Positions 1-7,771 are shown, counted from the first letter of the stretch. The stretch is 20,884 bases of DNA from a virus (IMGVR_UViG_3300032820_000151:1-20884), one strand, 5' to 3'. The notes: a model not told the origin generated them from the letters alone. A program made the numbers and translations.

Positions 1-83
1 GTAAAGGTCCAGCAGTTGAAGGACCGCCTCAAGATGTTGTGTGTGATTATACTTCTGGTAAAGAAGTAGAATATAAGGAGTAG
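1..83 (+). CDS. 3' end of an unidentified protein (5' truncated by the window)
   Basis: The frame beginning at base 3 is open to a TAG at 81-83 and encodes the last 26 residues, which run KGPAVEGPPQDVVCDYTSGK and then EVEYKE. The composition looks like real coding sequence. The AAGGAG ribosome site of the next gene (75-80) lies in its last two sense codons, so the two genes are tightly linked. Too little is present to identify the product. Lying directly upstream of small basic proteins and a tail adaptor, it could be the end of a capsid, scaffold or portal gene, but that is only a positional guess. Confidence 0.6.
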   Translation, partial: KGPAVEGPPQDVVCDYTSGKEVEYKE

Positions 84-87
84 TGTC

Positions 88-777
88 ATGGCAGCAGGTC
101 CAATAGCAAGAACAACTACTAAAGTAGTTAAGGCAGCTAAACGAGGTCGTCCTAAAGGATCAAAAAAAGGTCGTAAGGCTATTCCAGAAGCTATTAAGAA
201 AAAAGCTAAAGATGCTGGTTTTACATCTGTAAAAAAATGGAAGGAAGCTGGTTCACCTGAACCTAAGAAGGAAAAAGCTAAGAAGAAAAAAGATAGTGAA
301 CCTAAAATAACTGGTAAACGAAAAAGAGAAATAGACGCACTGATCAGAGCGCAGAGGGCTGATGATATGGAAGTAGCAGGTAGCCCAAGACGTAGAATGG
401 TTTCGGGTGTAGCTGAAGGTCCAAATAGTCCTGCCCTTTCAAAAGTTATTCCTCCAAAAATGTCTGCCGCACAAAGAAGAGATAGAATTAAACGAGGTCT
501 TGTTGGAGGTCCAAGACCGGCAAGACCGGGACGTAAGGGAGAACAGGTTAGAGATATTGGTGAATATGCTCCTCCTCGACAACAAATTGCAGAGGAGATG
601 GGCTTAACAAATAGAGGACAGTCTGGACTTGGAGAGGGGTTACCTTCTTTAGAAGAGCTTGCAGGTATGGGTTTTCAAATTGCTAAAAAAGGCGGTCAAG
701 TTAAGAAAAAATCAAAGAAAAGTTCTAAGAAGTACAAAGGGTGGGGAGCCGCTAGAAAACCAAAAAGGAGTAAATAG
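88..777 (+). CDS. Lys/Arg-rich phage protein with AT-hook-like motif
   Basis: A 229-residue, strongly basic protein. Residues 19-23 read R-G-R-P-K within KRGRPKGSKKGRK, the core of an AT-hook, a motif known to bind the minor groove of AT-rich DNA. The first ~75 residues are a lysine-rich, histone H1-like tail and the middle (about 85-195) is low in hydrophobic residues and probably disordered. The C-terminus is again Lys-rich, after a GGQV motif at residues 202-205. The start is supported by AAGGAG at 75-80, seven bases before the ATG. Its first residues (M-x-x-G-P-I-x-R) match those of the next gene, so the two may be related or share a tag. A DNA-associated or internal head protein is a reasonable inference from composition and position. 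I do not recognise a named family. Confidence 0.8.
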   Translation: MAAGPIARTTTKVVKAAKRGRPKGSKKGRKAIPEAIKKKAKDAGFTSVKKWKEAGSPEPKKEKAKKKKDSEPKITGKRKREIDALIRAQRADDMEVAGSPRRRMVSGVAEGPNSPALSKVIPPKMSAAQRRDRIKRGLVGGPRPARPGRKGEQVRDIGEYAPPRQQIAEEMGLTNRGQSGLGEGLPSLEELAGMGFQIAKKGGQVKKKSKKSSKKYKGWGAARKPKRSK

Positions 778-779
778 TT

Positions 780-1298
780 ATGGTATTAGGACCAATAGTA
801 AGAAGTGGTAGACGGATACTAGGTGAAGCTGCAAAGAAACGTAAAGGTGTTACGGCAGATATAGCAAGAAAAGAAAAGAAACTTACTGCTACGGAAAACA
901 AACTTAAAGATGCAAAAAAGACATTACAAACTAAAAGACAAGCCGCTAAAAATCTTGAGAAGAGTACTAATACAAAGAAAAGAGTTAAGGCTGGTCAAGA
1001 AGTAGTTCAGATTAAAGATCAAATTAAAACACTAGAAGAAGAAATAAAAGGTTTAGTTTCTGCTATTAAAGGAAATGTAAAAAGAACTTATGGAACTAAA
1101 AAAACTCCTGATTGGCAACGAACTGCAAAACCTGGAGAAGTTTCAGATACTGCTGGAATGACTAAACGTAATACTACTGGTCAACGAGAACATGTAGGTC
1201 CAAGAAAAAAAGGTGGTCAAGTAACTTATCGTGCTGGTGGTGGTTTAGTATCTAAAAAGAAAACCATGTATGGTTATAAAGAAGGTGGGCAAGTTTAA
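780..1298 (+). CDS. basic coiled-coil phage protein ending in GGQV
   Basis: A 172-residue basic protein. Residues about 24-98 are rich in Lys, Glu, Ala and Leu with a heptad-like pattern, so a long helix or coiled coil is likely. The C-terminal third is a glycine/lysine linker with three copies of one motif: GGQV at 145-148, GGLV at 154-157 and GGQV as the last four residues. The N-terminus (MVLGPIVR) resembles that of the preceding gene (MAAGPIAR). AAGGAG at 765-770 gives a nine-base spacing to the ATG, which lies two bases after the upstream stop. Function unknown; a minor virion or DNA-condensing protein is possible. Confidence 0.78.
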   Translation: MVLGPIVRSGRRILGEAAKKRKGVTADIARKEKKLTATENKLKDAKKTLQTKRQAAKNLEKSTNTKKRVKAGQEVVQIKDQIKTLEEEIKGLVSAIKGNVKRTYGTKKTPDWQRTAKPGEVSDTAGMTKRNTTGQREHVGPRKKGGQVTYRAGGGLVSKKKTMYGYKEGGQV

Positions 1299-1301
1299 TT
1301 A

Positions 1302-1607
1302 ATGGCTACTCAAAAGCCAAAACGTAAAGGTACTATGAAAGGTCATACCATTAAGGGAGGTCATAAGCGACCAACTAAAAAGGGTGCAGGTATGACAGCT
1401 AAAGGAGTACGGAAGTATAGAAAGGATAACCCCGGTAGTAAACTTAAAACTGCTGTGACAAAAAAGAATGTTAAGAAGGGTAGCAAGGCAGCAAAAAGAC
1501 GTAAATCATTTTGCGCTAGATCGGCAGGACAAATGAAAAAGTTTCCTAAAGCTGCCAAGAACCCTAACTCAAGATTACGTCAAGCAAGAAAAAGATGGAG
1601 ATGTTAG
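1302..1607 (+). CDS. small very basic conserved phage protein with SFCAR motif
   Basis: A 101-residue protein in which about one third of residues are Lys or Arg. Visible signatures are AKGVRKYRKDNPGSKLKTAV in the middle, RRKSFCAR at about residues 66-73 (Cys71) and a terminal RKRWRC (Cys101). I recognise the combination 'AKG...YR...GS.LK..V...RR+SF.AR...(R/K)W.C' as a widespread but uncharacterised family of small phage proteins, recalled from memory and not searched. It begins three bases after the previous stop, with the weak ribosome site AAGGTGGG (1282-1289) inside the upstream gene. The charge suggests contact with packaged DNA, but no function is known to me. A minus-strand frame across it is a shadow. 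Confidence 0.8.
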   Translation: MATQKPKRKGTMKGHTIKGGHKRPTKKGAGMTAKGVRKYRKDNPGSKLKTAVTKKNVKKGSKAAKRRKSFCARSAGQMKKFPKAAKNPNSRLRQARKRWRC

Positions 1608-1610
1608 GGA

Positions 1611-2285
1611 ATGGCTGTAAGTAGTACATTTAATTTTAATCTAGATATAGATGATGTTATCCAAGAGGCTACCGAGATGATCGGTGGTGAACAAACTCTT
1701 GGATATGAACCGGCATCTGCAAGACGTTCTTTAAACCTAATGCTTAAAGATTGGCAGAATAGGGGCATACTTCTATGGAGTACGGAGGCATCTGTTATTA
1801 CGGTAACAGCTAGTGTATCTTCATATGCATTAAGTAATTCAACGATTGATGCTTTACAAGTTATTGTTAATAGAAGTAATACCGATTTACCTTTAACTAG
1901 AATTTCATATGAAGAATATCTTCAAATACCTAATAAAGGTCAGACAGGTAGAGCTACACAATATACTGTAAAAAGAGATAGGGATAACCCTACAATTTTT
2001 GTTTGGCCTATTCCTGAAAATTCTACGGATAAATTAAAAGTAGAAAAGATTAGTGAACTTACAGATATTAATAAATCTGCTACACAAAATGCGGATGTTC
2101 CTAAAAGATTTCTTCCTTGCCTTTCGGCTGGTTTAGCTTTTTATATGTCATTAAAAAGAGCAAATGTTCCGCCACAGAAGGTAACATTTCTAAAACAAAA
2201 TTATGAAGAATTACTTAATAGAGCTTTAATGGAAGATGCAGAAAAAGCTAGTATGTATATTCGTCCAAGAATAAATAGAGCGTAA
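1611..2285 (+). CDS. P22 gp4-like tail accessory factor / head-tail adaptor
   Basis: A 224-residue protein. The N-terminal part, with DDVIQEATEMIGGEQTLGYE followed by a helix containing S-L-N-L-M-L-K-D-W-Q, fits the P22 gp4-type tail accessory family, in which two early helices with an 'LN.ML..W' core pack against the portal. The middle is beta-rich and the last 60 residues are helical (a YEELLNRALMEDAEKA segment). In P22 this protein binds under the portal ring, closes the filled head and receives the tail; gp4 itself is 166 residues, so this is a longer relative. GGAG at 1597-1600 lies in the end of the preceding gene. Position after head-side genes and before the fibre fits the role. The family call is from pattern memory. 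Confidence 0.72.
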   Translation: MAVSSTFNFNLDIDDVIQEATEMIGGEQTLGYEPASARRSLNLMLKDWQNRGILLWSTEASVITVTASVSSYALSNSTIDALQVIVNRSNTDLPLTRISYEEYLQIPNKGQTGRATQYTVKRDRDNPTIFVWPIPENSTDKLKVEKISELTDINKSATQNADVPKRFLPCLSAGLAFYMSLKRANVPPQKVTFLKQNYEELLNRALMEDAEKASMYIRPRINRA

Positions 2286-2286
2286 G

Positions 2287-2565
2287 ATGGCAAGCAATAA
2301 ACAGGCTTTAGCTATATGTGATACTTGCGGATTTAGATATCCTCACAGGATAATGAAGTTAAATAGTTATGGCTTGTTAGTATGTCCTGAAGATTATGAA
2401 GGTGCTTATGATTTAAAAAATAATCCACAAAATAAAGCACCAGATGTTAAGGATGACGAAGCTATAAGAAATGCTCGTCCTCCTGCTAATGACGAAAGAA
2501 ATCTTTTATGGGAAAATGCAACATCCATCTGGAATGAAACAACTCAAGAATGGAATAAAATTTAA
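2287..2565 (+). CDS. small zinc-ribbon-like phage protein
   Basis: A 92-residue protein. Cys11-x2-Cys14-Gly-Phe and Cys33-Pro-Glu-Asp36 form a C-x2-C ... C-x2-D pattern, suggesting a minimal zinc or rubredoxin-like knuckle. The following stretch (residues 37-92) is polar and probably extended, ending in an aromatic segment W-N-E-T-T-Q-E-W. Similar small proteins with 'C.(R/T).GF.YP ... GL.V' are common next to gp4-like adaptors in phage genomes, as I recall it. One base separates it from the previous stop, and its own TAA overlaps the fibre ATG (TAATG), so fibre translation is probably coupled to it. Role in the virion is unknown. Confidence 0.7.
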   Translation: MASNKQALAICDTCGFRYPHRIMKLNSYGLLVCPEDYEGAYDLKNNPQNKAPDVKDDEAIRNARPPANDERNLLWENATSIWNETTQEWNKI

Positions 2566-5500
2566 TGGCTACATTAACTGGAAAACAAATAGCGAATACT
2601 TATAAAGAACTTTTACAAGTTAGTAATTCAGGTTCTAATGATGGTATTGATGGTACAGTCAGAGCCGTATCAGATGGTGAGGGTACTGAATCTGCATTGC
2701 AAATTAGTAATGCTGCTGTTAACATTAATGGTACTTTTCAATTAAATGGAGATTCCATTACTAAAAGTGCCGCTCAGATAAATAACATTGCTGATCTTAC
2801 GGGAAAATCAGGACTGCTTGCAGGTGATGGTTCAAGTGTCTTTGGAAGAACATTAGTTGCGGGAGCAAATGTTACAATTGGTAATGCAGATGGACAATCG
2901 GGCAATCCAACAATTGCTGTTAGTTTAGGTGGAACTGAGATCACAGTTTCAGCCCTTAATGCGGTTGAGGGAACTTTTAGTGGTAATGTAACTGCTGCTC
3001 GTTTTGTTGGGCCGATAACTGGAGATGTAACGGGAGATGTAACAGGCACAGCAATTAATGCTGTAACAGGAGATTTTTCCACAAAGGTTAGCAGTGTTAA
3101 AGTAAATGGAACAAATGCAACATTTTCTAATATTGTATCTGCAACAACTTTTGACGGTAACTTAATTGGAAATGTTACTGGTAATGTTACTGGTGATCTT
3201 ACTGGTGATGTTGATGGTGTTAACGGTGATTTTAGTACGCAACTAAGTGCTACTACTGTTATAGGTAATATTGGTCAGTTTAATGCTAAAGTATCTTCTG
3301 CATTAGTTAATGCTACATATATTAGTGCAACAGATTTTTTTGCAGGAACACTAACTTTTACAAGTGTTTCTGTATCTGCATATACGACTAACACTCTTAC
3401 AGTGTTAGCAGCGACATCATTAGATGGTACTCTTGATGTTGGCGATAATGCTACATTTGATTCTGATGTAACTTTTACAGGTGCTTCTTACAATGCAGTT
3501 TGGGATAATTCTGATAATGCTCTAGAATTTGCTAATAACGCAAAAGCAACATTTGGTACTAATGCTGATTTTGAAATTTACCATGACGGGAGTAATACAC
3601 GATTACATGATACTGGTACAGGCAACTTACTTATTCAAAGTAATGGAAGTGGTGTTTACATCCAAAAAGATGCCTCCGAAAATTTAGCAACATTCTTGAC
3701 GGATGGTGTTGCAACTCTTTACCATGACAATAGTGCAAAACTTGCAACTAAATCTGATGGTGTAGATATTACAGGCGAACTTCAAGCAGATAGTTTGGAT
3801 ATTGATGGTAATTCACAATTAGATGGGACATTAACTGTCGGCGTAGACGATACTGGCTACGACGTTAAATTCTTTGGTGCTACGTCTGGCAAATACATGC
3901 TATGGGACGAAAGTGCTGATTCTCTTATTTTAGTTGGTGATGTAGGAATTGGTCTTACCTCCCCACAAACTCTAGTTCATATTCACGATTCTGGAACTGG
4001 AGGTTCTGATTTATTAAGACTAACTACAGGCGACACTGGCTCCGGTAGTAGTGATGGATTTAAAGTCCATTACGAAAGTGATCTTGATATATGTTACATG
4101 AATCTAGAGCAAGGCGACCATAAATGGTACACGCATAACGGAAGTTCAGTTTCTGATAGAATGACACTTTCGGATGCTGGCAATTTAAGTCTTACCGGCG
4201 ATTTCTCTCTGAAGCACGACGGTGCTGTCCTTTATTTCGGCGCTGATAGTGAAATTAATTTAGAGCATGTTGCGGATCACGGTCTAAAGACTAACGGTCA
4301 TCTTAATATCCTTGATGACAAACGTATCTATGTAGGAACTGGTAACGACTTACAACTTTACCACGAAGCTTCTTCAAACAATAGTTACATCGTGGAAAGC
4401 GGTGCAGGCAGCTTGGTCATCAAAGCCACCCATCTGTATCTAAATGACGCTGCTGATGGTGCAATGGCATCTTTTCTGTTGGACGGTGCTGCCACACTCT
4501 TTTATGACACCGCTGCGAAAATTGCGACCACTTCCACTGGTGTTAGTATTACTGGCAATGTTGTAGCTACAGGTGAACTTCAATCAGATAGCCTTGATAT
4601 TGATGGTAATTCACAATTAGATGGTACGTTAACTGTTGGTGTAGACGATACTGGTTATGATGTTAAGTTTTTTGGAGATACCGCTAGTGCATACATGCTC
4701 TGGGATGCCTCTACGGATGATTTGATCTTAGGTGGAGCATCTACATTAGGGGTTGGTACAACAGTCCCAGACGGCAAAGTACATATCCACAGTGCGTCTG
4801 CTGGGTCTGTCACAGCCAATGCAAACGCAGATGAATTAATTATAGAAAATAGTGGATTTGCAGGTCTTTCTATTCTCACTCCGAATGATCAACTGGCAAG
4901 CATCGTTTTTGGTGATCCTGATGATAACGATGTAGCCGGAATCAATTACGACCATAGTGGTAACTCCATGCGGTTTGTGGTCAATGGCGGCGAACATGTC
5001 CGCATTGATAGTAATGGGAATATGATTATCGGCGGGACTACAGCGGTGACAGGAGCGGCGTTAACTGTTGAAGGTCCAGATTCAGCAGCCGGTTCTCTTA
5101 ACTATGTCGCAGCTATCCGTAATAGTGATGCCTACAGCACTACGCCAGCATCCGGTATTATTTTTCAAAATAAATATAATAGTGGTGGTGCTTATGCTGA
5201 TGCTGGTGGTATTGAAGTTGTAAAAGAAAATGCAACTGACGGTGAATATGGATTTGGGTTAGGACTACATACTAGAGCTAATGGCTCCGCTATTACTGAA
5301 AAGCTTCACATTACAGGTGAAGGCTTAGTAATGATCGGTGGTTCTGCTTCCTCGTATGACACAACTCCCTCTCAAGCCGGTCTGTCATTGTATTACGAGA
5401 CAGATACAGGTGCTGCAACAATAGGAACCTATTCTAGTGGTGGAACTACACGACTAGCCTTTTCTACCAACTCTGGGGCAGGCGAAGCTAACGCAGAAAG

Positions 5501-7094
5501 GCTTCGCATCGAAGGTGCTGGGTCTGTTTGGACTCCTACAGTAAGTGGAGCAAACAACAATCTGCGTCTAGGTTATCTTGCTGGTGAAGACATTGAATCT
5601 GGCTCAAATTATAACACTCTTATTGGCGATAGCGCAGGAAAAGAAATTACTACCGGCGATGGCAACACTACTGTCGGATACCAAGCTGGAGATGCGCTGA
5701 CTACGGGCGGGTACAATACCGCAATAGGCCATAATGCTATGTCAGCTAATCAGACGGGCGCTTCCGCTGTTGCTATTGGCAATCAGGCTTTGGCAACGAC
5801 TACGATTGGAAGCATTACCGCTGTCGGTGATGGAGCAGGACAATATCACCAAGACGGAGTTAATCTTACTGCAATAGGATTTAGAGCACTTCAAAACAGC
5901 ACTACCGGAGCAGGCAATACGGCGGTTGGCTCTGCTGCTATGGACGCAACTAATACCGGCGGCTACAATACAGCGGTGGGTACTAATGCGCTAGGAGCGA
6001 ACACTACAGGGTCTTTAAATGTAGCTGTCGGCAATGACTGTCTCTTACTGTCAACAGAATCAAGTTCTAACACGGCTGTAGGAGACGCTGCTTCTAGATC
6101 AAATACCACTGGCACTACAAACGTCGCAATCGGGAAAAGCGCTCTATATGCTAATCAGACAGGAAATTTTAACACAGTTGTGGGTGCTTACGCATTAGAC
6201 GCTGCGAATCCTAGTAGTACGACTACTACTATGATGAATGTGGCGATAGGAGCATATTCAGGTAGTGCCTTAACCACTGGTTACGATAATACATTCGTGG
6301 GTGCAGAATCCGCTCAAGCCGGTACTATAACTGGGTACTATAACACCTGCGTGGGGAAAACTGCTGGATACTATTTGAGTACTGGAAACAACAATACAGT
6401 CATGGGGAAACTTGCTGGGTACACTAATGCAACTGGGTCCAGCAATACATATATAGGGTCCAGTTGTGCGTTTACGGCAGAGGCTGGCGGCAACAATGTG
6501 GCTATCGGACAATCTGCTGCATATTATATGACTACCGGTCACAACAATGTGATCATAGGAAATAGTGCAGGGGTTGGAAATGCCTCGCAGCAGATAACCA
6601 CCGCTGGGCATTGTATTATAATTGGCGACACCGCTTATGCAGGTAGCCAGACAGGCGATTACCAAATGGTTATAGGAACTAGCGGAACAGTTGGTAAAGG
6701 TGCTTCTACTGTTTTTATAAATGCTAATGGTGGTGCAGCGTATCAAGGTGACAATAGCTCCAGTTGGACTACGACTTCCGATAGGCGGATTAAAAAGAAT
6801 ATTTCCGACAACGATGTTGGTTTGGATGCAATCAACCAAATACGAATCCGAAATTTTGAATATCGTAAGCCAGAAGAAATTACTGACCTACCTTCACATC
6901 TCGCTGTTAATAAAGAAGGTGTTCAACTAGGTGTTGTCGCTCAAGAGATTCGAGAAGTGCTTCCTAATGTCGTAAAAGAAGAAGAAACCGGATTCCTATC
7001 AGTTTCAAACGATGACATTACTTGGCACTTGGTCAATGCTGTTAAAGAGTTAAGTGCAAAAGTTAAAGAGCTAGAGGAGAAGTTAAATGGCTGA
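2565..7094 (+). CDS. large tail fibre with C-terminal S74 intramolecular chaperone
   Basis: A 1509-residue modular fibre. Residues 1-80 (GKQIANTYKELLQVSN, GIDGTVRAVSDGEGTESALQ) look like the virion-anchoring head common in aquatic-phage fibres. Residues ~140-225 are short G-N/D-V-T-G-D repeats. Two copies of a ~130-residue beta module follow: an 'IYHDGSN..L.DTG.GNLLI' part, then '..GVATLYHDNSAKLATKS.GV' and 'QLDGTLTVGVDDTGYDVKFF'. Residues ~997-1378 are a YadA-head-like array (N-T-A-V/I-G-x-x-A-L). Residues 1405-1509 are a Peptidase S74 domain: Ser1405 and Lys1410 in TSDRRIKKNI are the expected catalytic pair, followed by LGVVAQEIREVLPNVV and a terminal coiled coil. S74 domains guide trimerisation and then cleave themselves off just before the serine. 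Middle parts are richer in G+C than the start, suggesting module exchange. Confidence 0.9.
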   Translation: MATLTGKQIANTYKELLQVSNSGSNDGIDGTVRAVSDGEGTESALQISNAAVNINGTFQLNGDSITKSAAQINNIADLTGKSGLLAGDGSSVFGRTLVAGANVTIGNADGQSGNPTIAVSLGGTEITVSALNAVEGTFSGNVTAARFVGPITGDVTGDVTGTAINAVTGDFSTKVSSVKVNGTNATFSNIVSATTFDGNLIGNVTGNVTGDLTGDVDGVNGDFSTQLSATTVIGNIGQFNAKVSSALVNATYISATDFFAGTLTFTSVSVSAYTTNTLTVLAATSLDGTLDVGDNATFDSDVTFTGASYNAVWDNSDNALEFANNAKATFGTNADFEIYHDGSNTRLHDTGTGNLLIQSNGSGVYIQKDASENLATFLTDGVATLYHDNSAKLATKSDGVDITGELQADSLDIDGNSQLDGTLTVGVDDTGYDVKFFGATSGKYMLWDESADSLILVGDVGIGLTSPQTLVHIHDSGTGGSDLLRLTTGDTGSGSSDGFKVHYESDLDICYMNLEQGDHKWYTHNGSSVSDRMTLSDAGNLSLTGDFSLKHDGAVLYFGADSEINLEHVADHGLKTNGHLNILDDKRIYVGTGNDLQLYHEASSNNSYIVESGAGSLVIKATHLYLNDAADGAMASFLLDGAATLFYDTAAKIATTSTGVSITGNVVATGELQSDSLDIDGNSQLDGTLTVGVDDTGYDVKFFGDTASAYMLWDASTDDLILGGASTLGVGTTVPDGKVHIHSASAGSVTANANADELIIENSGFAGLSILTPNDQLASIVFGDPDDNDVAGINYDHSGNSMRFVVNGGEHVRIDSNGNMIIGGTTAVTGAALTVEGPDSAAGSLNYVAAIRNSDAYSTTPASGIIFQNKYNSGGAYADAGGIEVVKENATDGEYGFGLGLHTRANGSAITEKLHITGEGLVMIGGSASSYDTTPSQAGLSLYYETDTGAATIGTYSSGGTTRLAFSTNSGAGEANAERLRIEGAGSVWTPTVSGANNNLRLGYLAGEDIESGSNYNTLIGDSAGKEITTGDGNTTVGYQAGDALTTGGYNTAIGHNAMSANQTGASAVAIGNQALATTTIGSITAVGDGAGQYHQDGVNLTAIGFRALQNSTTGAGNTAVGSAAMDATNTGGYNTAVGTNALGANTTGSLNVAVGNDCLLLSTESSSNTAVGDAASRSNTTGTTNVAIGKSALYANQTGNFNTVVGAYALDAANPSSTTTTMMNVAIGAYSGSALTTGYDNTFVGAESAQAGTITGYYNTCVGKTAGYYLSTGNNNTVMGKLAGYTNATGSSNTYIGSSCAFTAEAGGNNVAIGQSAAYYMTTGHNNVIIGNSAGVGNASQQITTAGHCIIIGDTAYAGSQTGDYQMVIGTSGTVGKGASTVFINANGGAAYQGDNSSSWTTTSDRRIKKNISDNDVGLDAINQIRIRNFEYRKPEEITDLPSHLAVNKEGVQLGVVAQEIREVLPNVVKEEETGFLSVSNDDITWHLVNAVKELSAKVKELEEKLNG
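3771..3938 (+). repeat. fibre internal repeat, copy 1
   Basis: This stretch encodes E-L-Q-A-D-S-L-D-I-D-G-N-S-Q-L-D-G and the following T-L-T-V-G-V-D-D-T-G-Y-D-V-K-F-F, then Y-M-L-W-D. A second copy starts 798 bases (266 codons) downstream. Bases 3798-3826 are identical to 4596-4624, and most other differences are at third codon positions. The protein similarity extends upstream of the DNA repeat, through the '..GVATLYHDNSAKLATKS' part. Confidence 0.9.
4569..4736 (+). repeat. fibre internal repeat, copy 2
   Basis: Second copy of the 3771-3938 unit, in the same reading frame. It encodes ELQSDSLDIDGNSQLDG, then the TVGVDDTGYDVKFF part and Y-M-L-W-D. Synonymous differences outnumber amino-acid changes in the core, so the copies have been kept by selection or recombination on the fibre shaft. 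Confidence 0.9.
5550..6705 (+). repeat. YadA-head-like repeat array in the fibre
   Basis: Around 15 degenerate units of roughly 20-30 residues with the pattern N-T-A-V/I-G-x-x-A-(L/G)-x-x-x-T-T-G. Examples are NTTVGYQAGDALTTGGY, NTAVGSAAMDATNTGGY and NNVIIGNSAGVGN. The pattern is that of the left-handed parallel beta-roll of trimeric YadA-type heads, also used in phage fibres. The array lies directly before the S74 domain, so it is probably the distal receptor-facing shaft. Long open minus-strand frames here are a by-product of the repeats. Confidence 0.85.
6777..7091 (+). other. Peptidase S74 (intramolecular chaperone) domain of the fibre
   Basis: Codes for residues 1405-1509. Ser1405 is the predicted cleavage serine (cut before it) and Lys1410 the predicted general base, in S-D-R-R-I-K-K-N-I. 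The conserved core LGVVAQEIREVLPNVV follows, and the end (ELSAKVKELEEKLNG) is a coiled coil that would hold three chains together. The mature fibre should therefore lack about 105 C-terminal residues. The order of elements matches known S74 domains. Confidence 0.88.
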
Positions 7095-7374
7095 TGATCC
7101 GAACCATATCATTATTCCTCCAACTGAAGAACAAATTGCTGTGTTTTTTCACAGTATGGACGTTTCAGCTAACCGTATAAATAATTGCGTAGCAGACGAT
7201 GCAGAGTTTCTTCTTGAAAACCACAATGATGCGGCAGAAACAAAAAATGATATGCAAAGAAATGTAGATCATATGGAAAATCTGATGTCTACAGATTGGT
7301 ACAAAGATTCAAGTAAAGATAAATCTTTGTATGTCTCAGCCGTTGCTGCTGGTAAAAACTATATTGCCTCATAG
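7087..7374 (+). CDS. small acidic phage protein, unknown function
   Basis: A 95-residue protein that overlaps the fibre stop by eight bases, with GAGGAG just upstream (about 7075-7080) inside the fibre gene. After an extended N-terminus (HIIIPPTEEQ) it is helical and acidic/polar, with segments such as DDAEFLLENHNDAAETKNDM and DHMENLMSTDWY, and it ends with Y-V-S-A-V-A-A-G-K-N-Y-I. No signal peptide, membrane segment or catalytic motif is visible. The position right after a fibre gene is where fibre-assembly chaperones often sit, so that is one possibility, but nothing in the sequence proves it. Confidence 0.72.
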   Translation: MADDPNHIIIPPTEEQIAVFFHSMDVSANRINNCVADDAEFLLENHNDAAETKNDMQRNVDHMENLMSTDWYKDSSKDKSLYVSAVAAGKNYIAS

Positions 7375-7390
7375 GGAAAGGAACTGAATT

Positions 7391-7765
7391 ATGTCTACTA
7401 CAATTGAATGGCTAGTAGAAGCATTAGATTGTTATCCTACAAAAGATAGCAAGACTGATGTTGTTATGATGGTTCATTGGCGTTGCAATGGGTCTAAAGA
7501 GAAACCCAGTGAGGAAGAAAAGGAAGAAAAGGAAGGGGAGGAAGAAAAGGAAAAAGAATATTATAGCTCAACTTCTTATGGTACGGTTGGCGTAACCTAT
7601 GAAGATGGTGATGCTTTTACTCCCTTTGCAGATTTAACTAAGGATCAAGTTCTTGGTTGGGTTTGGGAAGATGTAGATAAGGATGAAACTGAATCTAATG
7701 TTCAAAAAGGTATTGACAATCAAATTAATCCTCCTATAATTCAACCTGACCTACCGTGGTCTTAA
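7391..7765 (+). CDS. small conserved phage protein with Glu/Lys-rich insertion
   Basis: A 124-residue protein. The frame around TIEWLVEALDCYP, then M-V-H-W-R and later YGTVGVTYEDGDAFTPFADL, K-D-Q-V-L-G-W-V-W-E and V-D-K-D-E-T-E with a C-terminal P-W resembles a small phage family I know as 'DUF7936-like' (memory, not searched), thought to be a compact beta domain of unknown role. Residues 36-56 (bases 7496-7558) are almost only Glu and Lys and interrupt the usual loop between two strands. AAGGA at 7378-7382 gives a normal spacing to the ATG. The final 50 bases carry a promoter-like sequence for the genes downstream. Confidence 0.75.
   Translation: MSTTIEWLVEALDCYPTKDSKTDVVMMVHWRCNGSKEKPSEEEKEEKEGEEEKEKEYYSSTSYGTVGVTYEDGDAFTPFADLTKDQVLGWVWEDVDKDETESNVQKGIDNQINPPIIQPDLPWS
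7713..7740 (+). promoter_or_regulatory. sigma-70 promoter-like site, both hexamers at consensus
   Basis: TTGACA at 7713-7718 and TATAAT at 7735-7740 are both perfect consensus hexamers with a 16-base spacer. It lies inside the 3' end of the gene at 7391-7765, so transcription would begin near 7747 and the first complete gene would be that at 7789, which has a strong ribosome site. A chance match is possible in A+T-rich coding DNA, and I know of no experimental data. Confidence 0.5.
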
Positions 7766-7771
7766 TAAAAT

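Noticed and set aside
6270-6839. A 189-residue minus-strand open frame
   Set aside because: It mirrors the YadA-like repeats of the fibre on the opposite strand; Cys/Ser/Thr-rich, no ribosome site, and all other genes run on the + strand.
7496-7560. Purine-rich tract as a programmed frameshift site
   Set aside because: The normal frame continues into a recognisable family end, and no slippery heptamer with a downstream structure stands out.
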